From contig DOZZ01000325.1 in assembly GCA_003517725.1 (NCBI GenBank), positions 1 through 6,476 on the forward strand: DNA of 6,476 nucleotides, given 5' to 3'. This document shows, one piece after another, positions 1 through 5,455 of the stretch. The notes under the pieces were generated by a model, which was not told the origin of the DNA, searched no databases, and saw only the letters and a program-made list of their open reading frames with translations. Numbering within the stretch: the first letter of the stretch is position 1; the number at the start of each line of letters is the position of its first letter. Both the position numbers and the translations under genes were made by a program. The stretch comes from Bryobacterales bacterium. Its GTDB lineage: Bacteria > Acidobacteriota > Terriglobia > Bryobacterales > Bryobacteraceae.

Positions 1-186
1 ACGGAAAATGCGACGGTGGTGAGCTATTGTTCGCGATTAACTCCGCACACGGTGCCCACCCTCAACCCGTGCATTGAACTGCAGTGGGGCCTGCGGGCCG
101 AGCCCGAATCAGTTGTATTGATTCAAGCGAAAGGTTCGAGTTCCTGGTTTACTATTCCTCTGTTTGACGGATTGCCGCTGCTTTCT

Positions 187-1506
187 TCAGGCCCCTGCCG
201 GATGCCCGATCCCTATCAGGCCGTTCAGATGCGCCGCAGGCTTGTTAAATGTCAGCAGAAGATTAGCCGCGAACAAAGTCACGGCTATCATCTCAATCAC
301 CCCCGATACCGGCAGGACCAGCCACGCCTGCCGAATGATGCCCTCGTAGGCCGGAATCTCAGCCGAGACCCGCAACGCACAACCCGCGTTTAGCAACAGA
401 AGCGATGCCAGCATCAGCCGCTTGCTGAACAATACCTTCATCCCGCAAAAGGCGGGCAAAATTCTCTGGCCGATCGCAAAAACCATTGTGGATAAGAAGC
501 CGACCGTGAGAGCATGGCGTGACGCGCCCCAGATGCCGCCATGCCGGTCCCAGCTAAAAGCGCAGACCGAAAGCACCGATGCAACGGCGAGCCACGCATA
601 CGCGACCCGCACAAAGAGCGGGAAGGCCGGATGGATACCTTCCGTCTTGGGCGGCCTGAGCGAGGGTTCCCAGACGTGCAGCGCCTCAATCGCCACGGCG
701 GCGGCGATCGGCATCAGCGCGACCGAAATCGCAAGATATCCGGACAACGCCGCCAGAACGGAGAGCCACGCCAGTCCCAGCGCCGTGAAAAGCCCTGTGG
801 TTCGCGGAGCTCCGAGTCCCAGAAACACAGGCAGCCAGCGGGCGTTGAATCCCCACACCGCCGGCACGAGAAATCCCCACGTAGCCAGGATCAGCACTCG
901 CTGATCGATTTCATGCGGGAGTTCGGGGCCCTCGCCGCGCATGGCAAAGAAAGAGGTCAGCGCGACGTTCGCGATCAGCGTCAACAGGAAACCCGCCGTG
1001 GACGCGATTACCATCAGCATCCATGCCTCCGGCTTCTGCTTCAAATCACCGGAATTCCGCGGTGGCCGGTGGCGTGAAACCATCCGGAAGAAAATCAGGA
1101 ACGCCGTCAGTTCGAGCACCGAGGCCATGGGAACCAGAAGTTGCCAATGCCATTCCGTGATTGTGGAAGACCAGCGCATCAGCAGTCCCGCCGTCCACAG
1201 CGCGAGGCAGAGCCAGCCGCGCGCGACTGCAAAATGAGCCCGCTCGCCCATCTTGGACAGGGAGTAGAAGCCGATCCCCAGAATAAAAGTCCCGATCCAG
1301 CCGAATATCTGCGCATGGCCGTGCGCCTGCAGCCATGCCGGGGATAGCTGATCGAGCGCCTTGCGGTTGGTGATCGAGATCAGGTTCCACACGCCCAGAA
1401 ACGTGCCCGGCAGCACCAGAAAGAACAAACCGGTGACAATGTATGCCGTCACCAGCGTCTGCAATTTTCGTTCCCGGTCGGACGGACTTTCCGTGCCCGT
1501 CGTCAT
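187..1506 (-). CDS. nnrS: NnrS family 12-TM membrane protein
   Basis: The 439-residue product is an integral membrane protein with about 12 hydrophobic helices, roughly at 17-42, 64-83, 97-111, 121-143, 162-186, 204-221, two between 236 and 275, 296-317, 331-352, 363-379 and 394-420. That matches the NnrS family, whose members are heme- and copper-containing membrane proteins linked to resistance against nitric oxide and dinitrosyl-iron stress; the exact reaction is not settled. An H-G-H motif at 62-64 opening a helix and a histidine at 331 starting the HALTVGF segment are typical family positions and candidate metal ligands. Its ATG overlaps the stop of the upstream RIC gene by 4 bases (ATGA), so translation is probably coupled and both come from the promoter near 2240-2288. 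A GGGG run lies just ahead of the start. Remote similarity to heme-copper oxidase subunit I could lead to annotation as a cbb3-type subunit, but the full metal-ligand set of an oxidase is not evident. Confidence 0.85.
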   Translation of the reverse strand: MTTGTESPSDRERKLQTLVTAYIVTGLFFLVLPGTFLGVWNLISITNRKALDQLSPAWLQAHGHAQIFGWIGTFILGIGFYSLSKMGERAHFAVARGWLCLALWTAGLLMRWSSTITEWHWQLLVPMASVLELTAFLIFFRMVSRHRPPRNSGDLKQKPEAWMLMVIASTAGFLLTLIANVALTSFFAMRGEGPELPHEIDQRVLILATWGFLVPAVWGFNARWLPVFLGLGAPRTTGLFTALGLAWLSVLAALSGYLAISVALMPIAAAVAIEALHVWEPSLRPPKTEGIHPAFPLFVRVAYAWLAVASVLSVCAFSWDRHGGIWGASRHALTVGFLSTMVFAIGQRILPAFCGMKVLFSKRLMLASLLLLNAGCALRVSAEIPAYEGIIRQAWLVLPVSGVIEMIAVTLFAANLLLTFNKPAAHLNGLIGIGHPAGA

Positions 1507-2228
1507 TTCCCCGGTTTTTCCATCTCCAGCGCCCTGGGAAAGAGAATGTTGTTCTCGAGGTGAACGTGCCGATGAAGATTGCTTTCGAATTCAGCGAGCC
1601 CGTGATACAAAGCGCGAAAAGTCGGGCATCCATCCGGAGGAGTCTGATAGCCACTCGACAGAGTCGAAATCCTTGCCATTGAGTGTCCAGCGTCATTGTG
1701 GTCCGCCAGCATACGCTCGATCGGATTCCGCACGGAGCCAAAGAAAGCGGGCGGCACGGCGTTTCCGGCCCGCACGGCGGCATCCATTGAATTCAGGTAG
1801 GGGAACAGGACCTGTTCCTCCTTGAGCATGTGTATGCAAAGTTCCTGATACAGGGCCGCGAATATGTCGTTAATGGTTGTGGCCTCAGGATGCACCCATT
1901 CGTGGCGGGCCTTGACTTTCTGCAGCAGCGCAAGCAGTCGCGGGCCATCGCTTCGAACATAGTCGTGATGCTCGCTGACGATGTGTGCGGTCAATTCGGA
2001 GAAGGGCGCGTTGACCCACTTTTCCGGCTCTGTCTGCCCGACCGCTTCCTTTAAATTGTCCAGTAGTCGCAAAACGCTCTCCGGCGACACGTTCGCCTTA
2101 AAGCATGCGTCCCTGAGAGGAATCTTTCCTCCGCAGCAATAGTCGATCCCCAGTGATTCAAATACGCGCGCGCTCGCAGGGTTCTCAATCGCGATTTCGC
2201 TAACGGTTCGTTCGGCGGTTGTAGCCAT
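1503..2228 (-). CDS. ric: RIC/ScdA/YtfE-type iron-sulfur cluster repair di-iron protein
   Basis: The 241-residue product belongs to the RIC family (YtfE, ScdA, NorA), cytoplasmic di-iron proteins that restore Fe-S clusters damaged by nitric oxide or oxidants. Residues 7-62 form the ScdA_N (DUF542) domain with its signature IDYCCGGK (Cys31, Cys32). Residues 78-235 form the hemerythrin-like four-helix domain. Candidate iron ligands are His88 in the EHHD motif, the pair His133/Glu137 (HMLKE), His177 and the pair His221/Glu225 (HVHLE), with the H-x3-E spacing of the family. The length is normal. I chose the ATG at 2226-2228 because AGAGGTGG sits 4 bases upstream and the signature domain begins a few residues later; a longer frame to 2261 would run through the predicted promoter. 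It is the first gene of an operon with nnrS, under the FNR-type palindrome at 2276-2287. Confidence 0.93.
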   Translation of the reverse strand: MATTAERTVSEIAIENPASARVFESLGIDYCCGGKIPLRDACFKANVSPESVLRLLDNLKEAVGQTEPEKWVNAPFSELTAHIVSEHHDYVRSDGPRLLALLQKVKARHEWVHPEATTINDIFAALYQELCIHMLKEEQVLFPYLNSMDAAVRAGNAVPPAFFGSVRNPIERMLADHNDAGHSMARISTLSSGYQTPPDGCPTFRALYHGLAEFESNLHRHVHLENNILFPRALEMEKPGK

Positions 2229-2239
2229 GGGTCCACCTC

Positions 2240-2288
2240 TGAGTCCAGCGTACAGCGTCAATTTCGGGTTGGGAGTGACTTAAGTCAA
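2240..2288 (-). promoter_or_regulatory. Class II FNR/Dnr-type promoter of ric-nnrS
   Basis: A perfect 12-bp palindrome, TGACTTAAGTCA, lies at 2276-2287. On the gene strand its 14-bp frame reads TTGACTTAAGTCAC, the TTGAN-N4-NTCAA architecture of Crp/Fnr-family sites. The centre is 32 bases from the centre of a -10-like TACGCT (2247-2252), which puts the site at -41.5 of a start near 2240. The leader would then be only about 12 bases and begin at the AGAGGTGG ribosome-binding site. No good -35 box is seen, as expected for a class II activated promoter. The same arrangement occurs upstream of the ferredoxin gene. The protein that binds here is inferred to be the regulator at 4004-4750. Confidence 0.72.
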
Positions 2289-2334
2289 TCGCACCGGGAC
2301 AAGTTGCGTTCGAGGCGTGATTTTTCCAGTCAGC

Positions 2335-2356
2335 AGAGCAGGCCGAAGCTGGCTCT
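2335..2356 (-). terminator. Possible hairpin after the methyltransferase gene
   Basis: Read on the minus strand, AGAGC and GCTCT form a 5-bp stem, followed by a two-base mismatch, a 2-bp GC stem and a UUCG loop, starting about 20 bases after the stop of the methyltransferase gene. No U-tract follows, so it is not a standard intrinsic terminator. It may still slow or stabilise the end of the transcript, or have no function. Confidence 0.2.
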
Positions 2357-2375
2357 TCGAATCGTTGCTGTCGCC

Positions 2376-2942
2376 TTACTTGACGGCGACGGCCCGAAAG
2401 CAGAACCTGCCGGGTTTCATGTCAACGGAGATCTCCCGGAACCCCGCCTCTTCCAGCCTTGCCTGCAGCGCGGCGGGATCGATGGGAGTGAACACATCGG
2501 CAATATGCAGCAGTCGCATCGCCCGGCTGTTCAGCCCATCCGTCCCGGCGAACGTTCCGCCGGGACGGAGCACACGATGAACCTCGCGAAACATCCGGTC
2601 CTGGAGCGCCGGTCCGTCAAGATGATGCAGCATCGTGAAAGCTGCCGCCGACGTAAATGTGGATTCGGCAAAGGGCATCGCTGTTGCATCGCCCTGAATG
2701 ACGCGTGCGTCCGTATTCCTCAACCGGCCGGCGAGACGGGAGGCCAAACCGAAGTCGATCTCGACCGCGGTGAGATGCGAGACCATGGCTCTTAGAAGAT
2801 CCGTGGTCAGGCCGGGTCCGGGTCCCAGTTCGAGGAGATCCTCCCCCAGCGGCACGCCTGCAAGAACCCATGGCAATATCTCCCGTTTCAGCACATGTCG
2901 CCATGGCGTTGAACTGCACAGCCAGTGATGGACAAGGTTCAT
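2376..2942 (-). CDS. Class I SAM-dependent methyltransferase (Methyltransf_11 type)
   Basis: The 188-residue protein is a soluble class I methyltransferase. SAM-binding motif I is LLELGPGPG at 36-44. The acidic end of strand 2 is VEID at 60-63, the motif around strand 3 is QGDATAMPF at 83-91, and the region after strand 4 holds MLHHL at 104-108, followed by LRPGG at 125-129. The C-terminal third is short, so little remains to define a substrate, and I cannot name one; small-molecule, lipid or quinone substrates are all possible. It starts with an ATGA overlap on the hemerythrin gene and has no clear ribosome-binding site of its own, so translation probably depends on the gene ahead. It is the third and last gene of the fdxA-hemerythrin operon, which would place it under the same NO-type regulation. 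Its presence there is the odd element of this locus. Confidence 0.85.
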   Translation of the reverse strand: MNLVHHWLCSSTPWRHVLKREILPWVLAGVPLGEDLLELGPGPGLTTDLLRAMVSHLTAVEIDFGLASRLAGRLRNTDARVIQGDATAMPFAESTFTSAAAFTMLHHLDGPALQDRMFREVHRVLRPGGTFAGTDGLNSRAMRLLHIADVFTPIDPAALQARLEEAGFREISVDMKPGRFCFRAVAVK

Positions 2943-3523
2943 CCCGGGGTTATGGCAGTGAACTGCCGTTCGGCGCCGAAGGCAATCCCGCGCCGGTCCG
3001 CCATCGAGCGCCCGATGGCAGCCTTCTCCTCATCTGAAAGTGTTGTTTGCGCCACTGGGAAAATCTCGCGTTCCTCGATTGCAATATGCGATTGATAGAG
3101 TGTCGCAAGCAACAGGAGCACTGTTCTGAGTCGCGCCGTGTCGCGCAGACAGAGATGCTCGTCGCGAAGCCACCGTTTTCCGATTTCATCGCATTCGCGA
3201 TGCCATTTGTCCGCTCGGGTGTGATCATTCTCGAGCCCATCAATCCGGCTCAGGATTTGCTCAACATGGGCTCGCCCTGCGCCCCGGAGGGCTGGAAAGA
3301 GATCTTCCTCCTCGTCCGCGGTGTGCTTCGGGGCTGCCTCGCGAAAGTACTTAAGGGCTGCCTCCAGTGAACGCCGGTATTCGCCGCCCAACGATCGGCC
3401 TCCTTTCTCGTCAATGATTTTCCACAGGGTTCGAAGGAAACGCTCGATGCGGCGATGGCAGTCCGAAAGCAGCCCGAGGGGGTCGCCAAACGTACTTTCC
3501 TTAGATCCAATCGTTACAGGCAT
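2939..3523 (-). CDS. Hemerythrin-domain protein (HHE cation-binding)
   Basis: The 194-residue cytoplasmic protein has the spacing of a hemerythrin-like di-iron four-helix bundle. His23 lies in the first helix (DCHRRIERF), His67 and Glu71 in the second (KHTADEEEDLFP), His101 in the third (ENDHTRAD), and His146 and Glu150 in the fourth (SHIAIEEREIFP). Such domains bind O2, NO or serve as iron sensors or stores; the sequence alone does not choose among these. Unlike the RIC protein of this locus it lacks the N-terminal CCGG domain, so it is a separate type. I chose the ATG at 3521-3523 because it lies 2 bases after the ferredoxin stop and the frame upstream of it is antisense-like or shared with the ferredoxin gene. 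No strong ribosome-binding site is seen, suggesting coupling. Its position between a ferredoxin and a methyltransferase suggests the ferredoxin could reduce its di-iron site. Confidence 0.88.
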   Translation of the reverse strand: MPVTIGSKESTFGDPLGLLSDCHRRIERFLRTLWKIIDEKGGRSLGGEYRRSLEAALKYFREAAPKHTADEEEDLFPALRGAGRAHVEQILSRIDGLENDHTRADKWHRECDEIGKRWLRDEHLCLRDTARLRTVLLLLATLYQSHIAIEEREIFPVAQTTLSDEEKAAIGRSMADRRGIAFGAERQFTAITPG

Positions 3524-3525
3524 TG

Positions 3526-3795
3526 TCAGGTGTTCTTCACGGCGAAGTAATCGGCGTTGATCTGTTCGAAGCGGTCCCAGCGCTGGGGGAGATCGTCCAG
3601 GCTGAAGATCGCAGAAACCGGGCATACCGGTACGCATGCGCCGCAATCGATGCATTCCATCGGATCGATGTAGAGCTGAGTTTCCGCCTCGAAGGCCTGG
3701 GCGTCTTTTTTCGGATGAATGCAATCAACCGGGCACGCGTCAACACACGCGGTGTCTTTCACACCGATGCAAGGCTCGGCAATGATGTAGGCCAT
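3526..3795 (-). CDS. fdxA: 7Fe ferredoxin, FdxA type ([3Fe-4S][4Fe-4S])
   Basis: The 89-residue protein is a low-potential electron carrier of the 7Fe class. Cysteines fall at 9, 17, 21 and 25 (C-x7-C-x3-C-x3-C, with CPVDC) and at 48, 51, 54 and 58 (C-x2-C-x2-C-x3-CP). By analogy with Azotobacter FdI, Cys9, Cys17 and Cys58 would hold the [3Fe-4S] cluster and Cys21, Cys48, Cys51 and Cys54 the [4Fe-4S] cluster, with Cys25 free. The wide C-x7-C spacing rules out the simple 2[4Fe-4S] clostridial type. I chose the ATG at 3793-3795 because the family begins with MAYII or MTYVI and a purine-rich AGGAAGAGAAG lies 4 bases upstream; an in-frame start at 3846 would sit upstream of the predicted transcription start. 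The gene leads the operon with the hemerythrin and methyltransferase genes and probably feeds electrons to one or both, or to an NO-handling partner elsewhere. Confidence 0.92.
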   Translation of the reverse strand: MAYIIAEPCIGVKDTACVDACPVDCIHPKKDAQAFEAETQLYIDPMECIDCGACVPVCPVSAIFSLDDLPQRWDRFEQINADYFAVKNT

Positions 3796-3810
3796 TGGTC
3801 TTCTCTTCCT

Positions 3811-3859
3811 GAATTCCAGCTTATGTAGCAGCGGGCGCCGAAACAATGACTTAAGTCAC
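3811..3859 (-). promoter_or_regulatory. Class II FNR/Dnr-type promoter of fdxA-hemerythrin-methyltransferase
   Basis: The perfect palindrome TGACTTAAGTCA at 3847-3858 is identical to the one before the RIC gene. On the gene strand a -10-like TAAGCT (3818-3823) lies 23 bases downstream of the palindrome, the same distance as at 2247-2252. This places the site at -41.5 from a start near 3811 and gives a leader of about 16 bases carrying AGGAAGAGAAG. The site also lies in the gap to the divergent regulator gene, so the same dimer could in principle affect that gene, but no -10 is found at class II distance in that direction. Confidence 0.72.
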
Positions 3860-3896
3860 GTACGTCGATTCTCGTCTCGTGAGGGGTACACTGGGC

Positions 3897-3992
3897 ATGA
3901 GCCTGAGCGCGACGATTCGAAGAATGCAGCGGATGACGTCTCCGGCGCTTGAATTCGTCGCTGCTCAGGACAACGCGGGCGACCGCAGTTAG
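3897..3992 (+). CDS. Possible 31-codon small ORF ahead of the regulator
   Basis: An ATG at 3897 opens a 31-residue frame (MSLSATIRRMQRMTSPALEF, then 11 more residues) that stops with TAG at 3990-3992, 11 bases before the TTG start of the regulator. GAGGGG at 3881-3886 could serve as a ribosome-binding site with a 10-base gap, which is slightly long. It resembles no family I know. Its position in the regulator's leader would fit a short upstream peptide that couples translation, but a frame of this length can occur by chance. A TACACT at 3887-3892 that could be a -10 box would start the RNA at about the ATG itself, which argues against translation from this start. Confidence 0.2.
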   Translation: MSLSATIRRMQRMTSPALEFVAAQDNAGDRS

Positions 3993-4003
3993 AGAAAAGA
4001 GAC

Positions 4004-4750
4004 TTGGCTTCAGAACCTGCTTTGCGGAATCGTCGCGTGGGAGCGCGAACTCCTGATCTGCGGCCTTTGACGGTGGTGCAAAAAGCCGCGGCTCTCGCCC
4101 GTAGTCATTTGTTCAGCGGCTCCCCACCAGCGACCCTGGAGTCGCTGGCACGCCTTGCCGAATTCCGGCTGTTGGGCCAGGGTGAAATGCTGTTCCTTGC
4201 CGGAGAACCGGCGCGGGGCCTGTTTGTCATCGTCTCTGGTTCCATCCGGGCATTCCGTGTAAACGCGAAGGGTCGGGAACAGACGATTCACGTGGAAGGT
4301 GCCGGGGCTACGCTGGCCGAGGTGCCCGTTTTCGACGACGGTAATTATCCCGCGACTGCAGTCGCCGAGGAATTGTCGGAAATTCTCTTTCTCAGTAAAG
4401 CCGACGTACAGCGGTTCCTCATCGCGAATCCAGCCATCGCGCTCAATGCCTTGCGGCTCATGGCCGGACGATTGCGGCGTCACGCCGAATTGGTCGATTC
4501 TCTGGCGCTCAAGGACGTAGGTCAGCGCCTCGGGCGGCTTCTGCTCACCGAGGCGCAGACCCTGGGAACCCATGACCTCAACTTCTCCAACCAGCAACTG
4601 GCGGCTCGTATCGGATCGGTTCGTGAAGTCGTCTCCCGAACTTTGGCCCGGTTGGCACAGAACGGGCTGATCGATATAGATACCAGAGCGCGAGGTATTA
4701 CGATCCTCGATGAACAGGCGCTGAAACGCTTCGCAGAGGACGAGGTGTGA
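4004..4750 (+). CDS. Crp/Fnr family transcriptional regulator, cysteine-free (Dnr/NnrR-like)
   Basis: The 248-residue protein has a cyclic-nucleotide-binding-like sensor domain at about 36-140 (VIVSGSIRAF, then AEVPVFDDGNYPATAVA), a dimerisation helix at about 142-168 and a winged helix-turn-helix at about 172-238. The recognition helix SVREVVSRTL (205-214) carries Glu208, Ser211 and Arg212, the E-x-x-S-R pattern with which FNR and Dnr proteins read TTGA half-sites; this fits the palindromes at 2276-2287 and 3847-3858. There is no cysteine at all, so it cannot hold the oxygen-sensing Fe-S cluster of FNR. The usual E-x-x-x-x-R-S/T cAMP signature of CRP is also absent, since the matching region reads AEVPVFDDGNYP. 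A heme-based NO sensor of the Dnr/NnrR type is the best guess from the neighbours. The start is uncertain: TTG at 4004 follows the purine-rich AGAGAAAAGAGA, the frame is closed upstream at 3950-3952, and GTG codons at 4037 and in the TVV segment are alternatives that keep the sensor domain. Confidence 0.88.
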   Translation: MASEPALRNRRVGARTPDLRPLTVVQKAAALARSHLFSGSPPATLESLARLAEFRLLGQGEMLFLAGEPARGLFVIVSGSIRAFRVNAKGREQTIHVEGAGATLAEVPVFDDGNYPATAVAEELSEILFLSKADVQRFLIANPAIALNALRLMAGRLRRHAELVDSLALKDVGQRLGRLLLTEAQTLGTHDLNFSNQQLAARIGSVREVVSRTLARLAQNGLIDIDTRARGITILDEQALKRFAEDEV

Positions 4751-4785
4751 TCCGGCTCAATTGCTGGATGGCACTGTTTTGGAGC

Positions 4786-4805
4786 GGCAAGCCGCGTCGG
4801 CTGCC
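4786..4805 (+). terminator. GC-rich hairpin downstream of the regulator
   Basis: GGCA and GCCG (with one bulged A) pair with CGGCTGCC around a CGT loop to give an 8-bp stem, 35 bases after the stop of the regulator gene. An outer GAGC (4782-4785) and GCTC (4810-4813) could extend it across a small internal loop. Only two T residues follow, so the U-tract of an intrinsic terminator is missing. It could be a weak or Rho-assisted end. Confidence 0.3.
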
Positions 4806-4911
4806 TTCGGCTCTGGCCAACTCAGTTCTTCCCTCGATCCATACCGTTCGGTGATTCGCCCTGGCACTTGACACCCCGGAGAAATTCGCGGGAAAACATT
4901 GGGTTTTTTTG

Positions 4912-4963
4912 TAATCAATAAGTTGCAAGCGGAGAGGTAGTTGCATACGCCATTTTTCGGGGA
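4912..4963 (+). repeat. Diverged direct repeat, copy A
   Basis: This 52-base segment aligns without gaps to 5078-5129 with 41 identities (79%) by hand count. The best conserved blocks are TAATCAATA at the left, CGGAGAGGTAGTT in the middle and TTTTTCG near the right. Both copies are preceded by GGAAAAC and a T-run at nearly the same distance (copy B is two bases shorter there). The repeat unit is 166 bases. I do not recognise a named family; the TAATCAATA block next to a tRNA-like end recalls sequences flanking tyrosine-recombinase attachment sites, but that is from memory and unproven. Confidence 0.6.
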
Positions 4964-5077
4964 CGTAAGAGTTCACGATCAAGAGTGTGTGTGGGCTTTT
5001 TGGGAAGTCATTTGCGGGGACGACCGCTTACCTGTTGACGCAACGGAGAGAAGTGCAAGGAAAACCGCGCCCTTTTA

Positions 5078-5129
5078 TAATCAATACCTTACGAACGGAG
5101 AGGTAGTTTTATACCACGTTTTTCGAGGA
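5078..5129 (+). repeat. Diverged direct repeat, copy B
   Basis: This is the second copy of the element described at 4912-4963, in the same orientation and 166 bases further on. It lies about 70 bases upstream of the tRNA-like sequence. The differences are scattered and are not confined to third codon positions in any frame, so the repeat does not look like a duplicated coding segment. Confidence 0.6.
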
Positions 5130-5184
5130 GCCAAAATCTTTGCCGTTGATAACATTACGCATCTACACTGCCAAAATCTCTAAG

Positions 5185-5219
5185 TCCTTTAGCTTCAGGT
5201 TCGAGTCCTCGCTGGGATA
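5185..5219 (+). other. tRNA 3'-half-like fragment (perfect B box)
   Basis: GGTTCGAGTCC at 5198-5208 matches the conserved T-arm box of tRNA genes (GGTTCGANTCC). It can be laid out as a T stem TCAGG (5195-5199), a loop TTCGAGT (5200-5206) and a 3' stem CCTCG (5207-5211), with three good pairs, one wobble and one mismatch. A 7-base acceptor-like CTGGGAT and an A at the discriminator position follow. TGG follows where CCA would stand. No matching ATCCCAG is found at the expected 5' end near 5145, and the anticodon stem does not pair, so this is not a working tRNA. It fits the 3' piece of a tRNA left as an attachment-site half by an integrated element, though chance is possible. Confidence 0.4.
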
Positions 5220-5455
5220 TGGACATGTTCATGCGAGCGGCCGTAGGTAAGACTGTCCATTAAACTCGCGCGGTGAGATTCCGAGACTCGCGGGAGCACT
5301 ACCTCGACTACCTCACATCAGCGAGTTGCGACTTCTCGCGGATCGTCAGCATGGCTTTTGGTGCTCCCTTACAACGGCGAGAAAATAATATCAGATCGTG
5401 GAATGCGCCCTCTCCACGCTGGCGATTTCGCCGGGATGCCGGCCATGCGTGCCGA

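Larger units (their letters stand above)
4751..5455. other. Gene-free 705-bp gap with mobile-element or attachment-site remnants
   Basis: No frame in this gap resembles a protein family I know. From 4891 to 5180 the G+C content is about 45% by hand count, against about 62% in a 120-base sample of the neighbouring regulator gene. The gap contains a hairpin behind the regulator, two diverged copies of a direct repeat and a tRNA-like 3' half, all listed separately. From about 5220 to 5455 the composition returns toward that of the genes, and I see only a 7-bp inverted pair (ATGGACA at 5219-5225, TGTCCAT at 5254-5260). The combination suggests an old insertion at a tRNA-like target that has since decayed, separating the NO locus from the O-methyltransferase. 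Confidence 0.5.

Noticed and set aside
113..126. TTGTATTGATTCAA, a TTG-N8-CAA pattern like an FNR site
   Set aside because: Its half-sites (TTGTA, TTGAA) do not match the TTGAC type of the two good sites, and it lies downstream of nnrS with no promoter or gene start beside it.
133..145. GGTTCGAGTTCC, a B-box-like sequence
   Set aside because: It differs from the tRNA consensus at the conserved last C of the loop region, and the flanking bases do not form a T stem or acceptor.
16..393. Plus-strand frame of 125 codons overlapping nnrS
   Set aside because: More than half lies antisense to the well-supported nnrS gene, and the product resembles nothing known; at most the part before 187 could be a tail of a neighbour.
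3524..3724. N-terminal extension of the hemerythrin frame
   Set aside because: The extra 67 codons are out of frame with, and fully inside, the well-supported ferredoxin gene; the ATG at 3521-3523 two bases after its stop is the natural start.
4698..4982. 94-codon minus-strand frame overlapping the end of the regulator
   Set aside because: It spans the regulator's 3' end, the hairpin and repeat copy A, and has no recognisable domain.
4941..5183. 80-codon plus-strand frame in the low-GC gap
   Set aside because: It runs across both repeat copies, has no clear ribosome-binding site, begins inside repeat copy A and ends inside the tRNA-like region; no family resemblance is seen.
5219..5260. Inverted pair ATGGACA / TGTCCAT
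   Set aside because: Seven bases with a 28-base gap is weak, occurs readily by chance, and no element end or direct duplication supports it.
5398..5417. Hairpin GTGGA/TCCAC downstream of the O-methyltransferase
   Set aside because: The stem is only 5 bp with a 10-base loop, and the T-rich stretch is broken and too far away for an intrinsic terminator.
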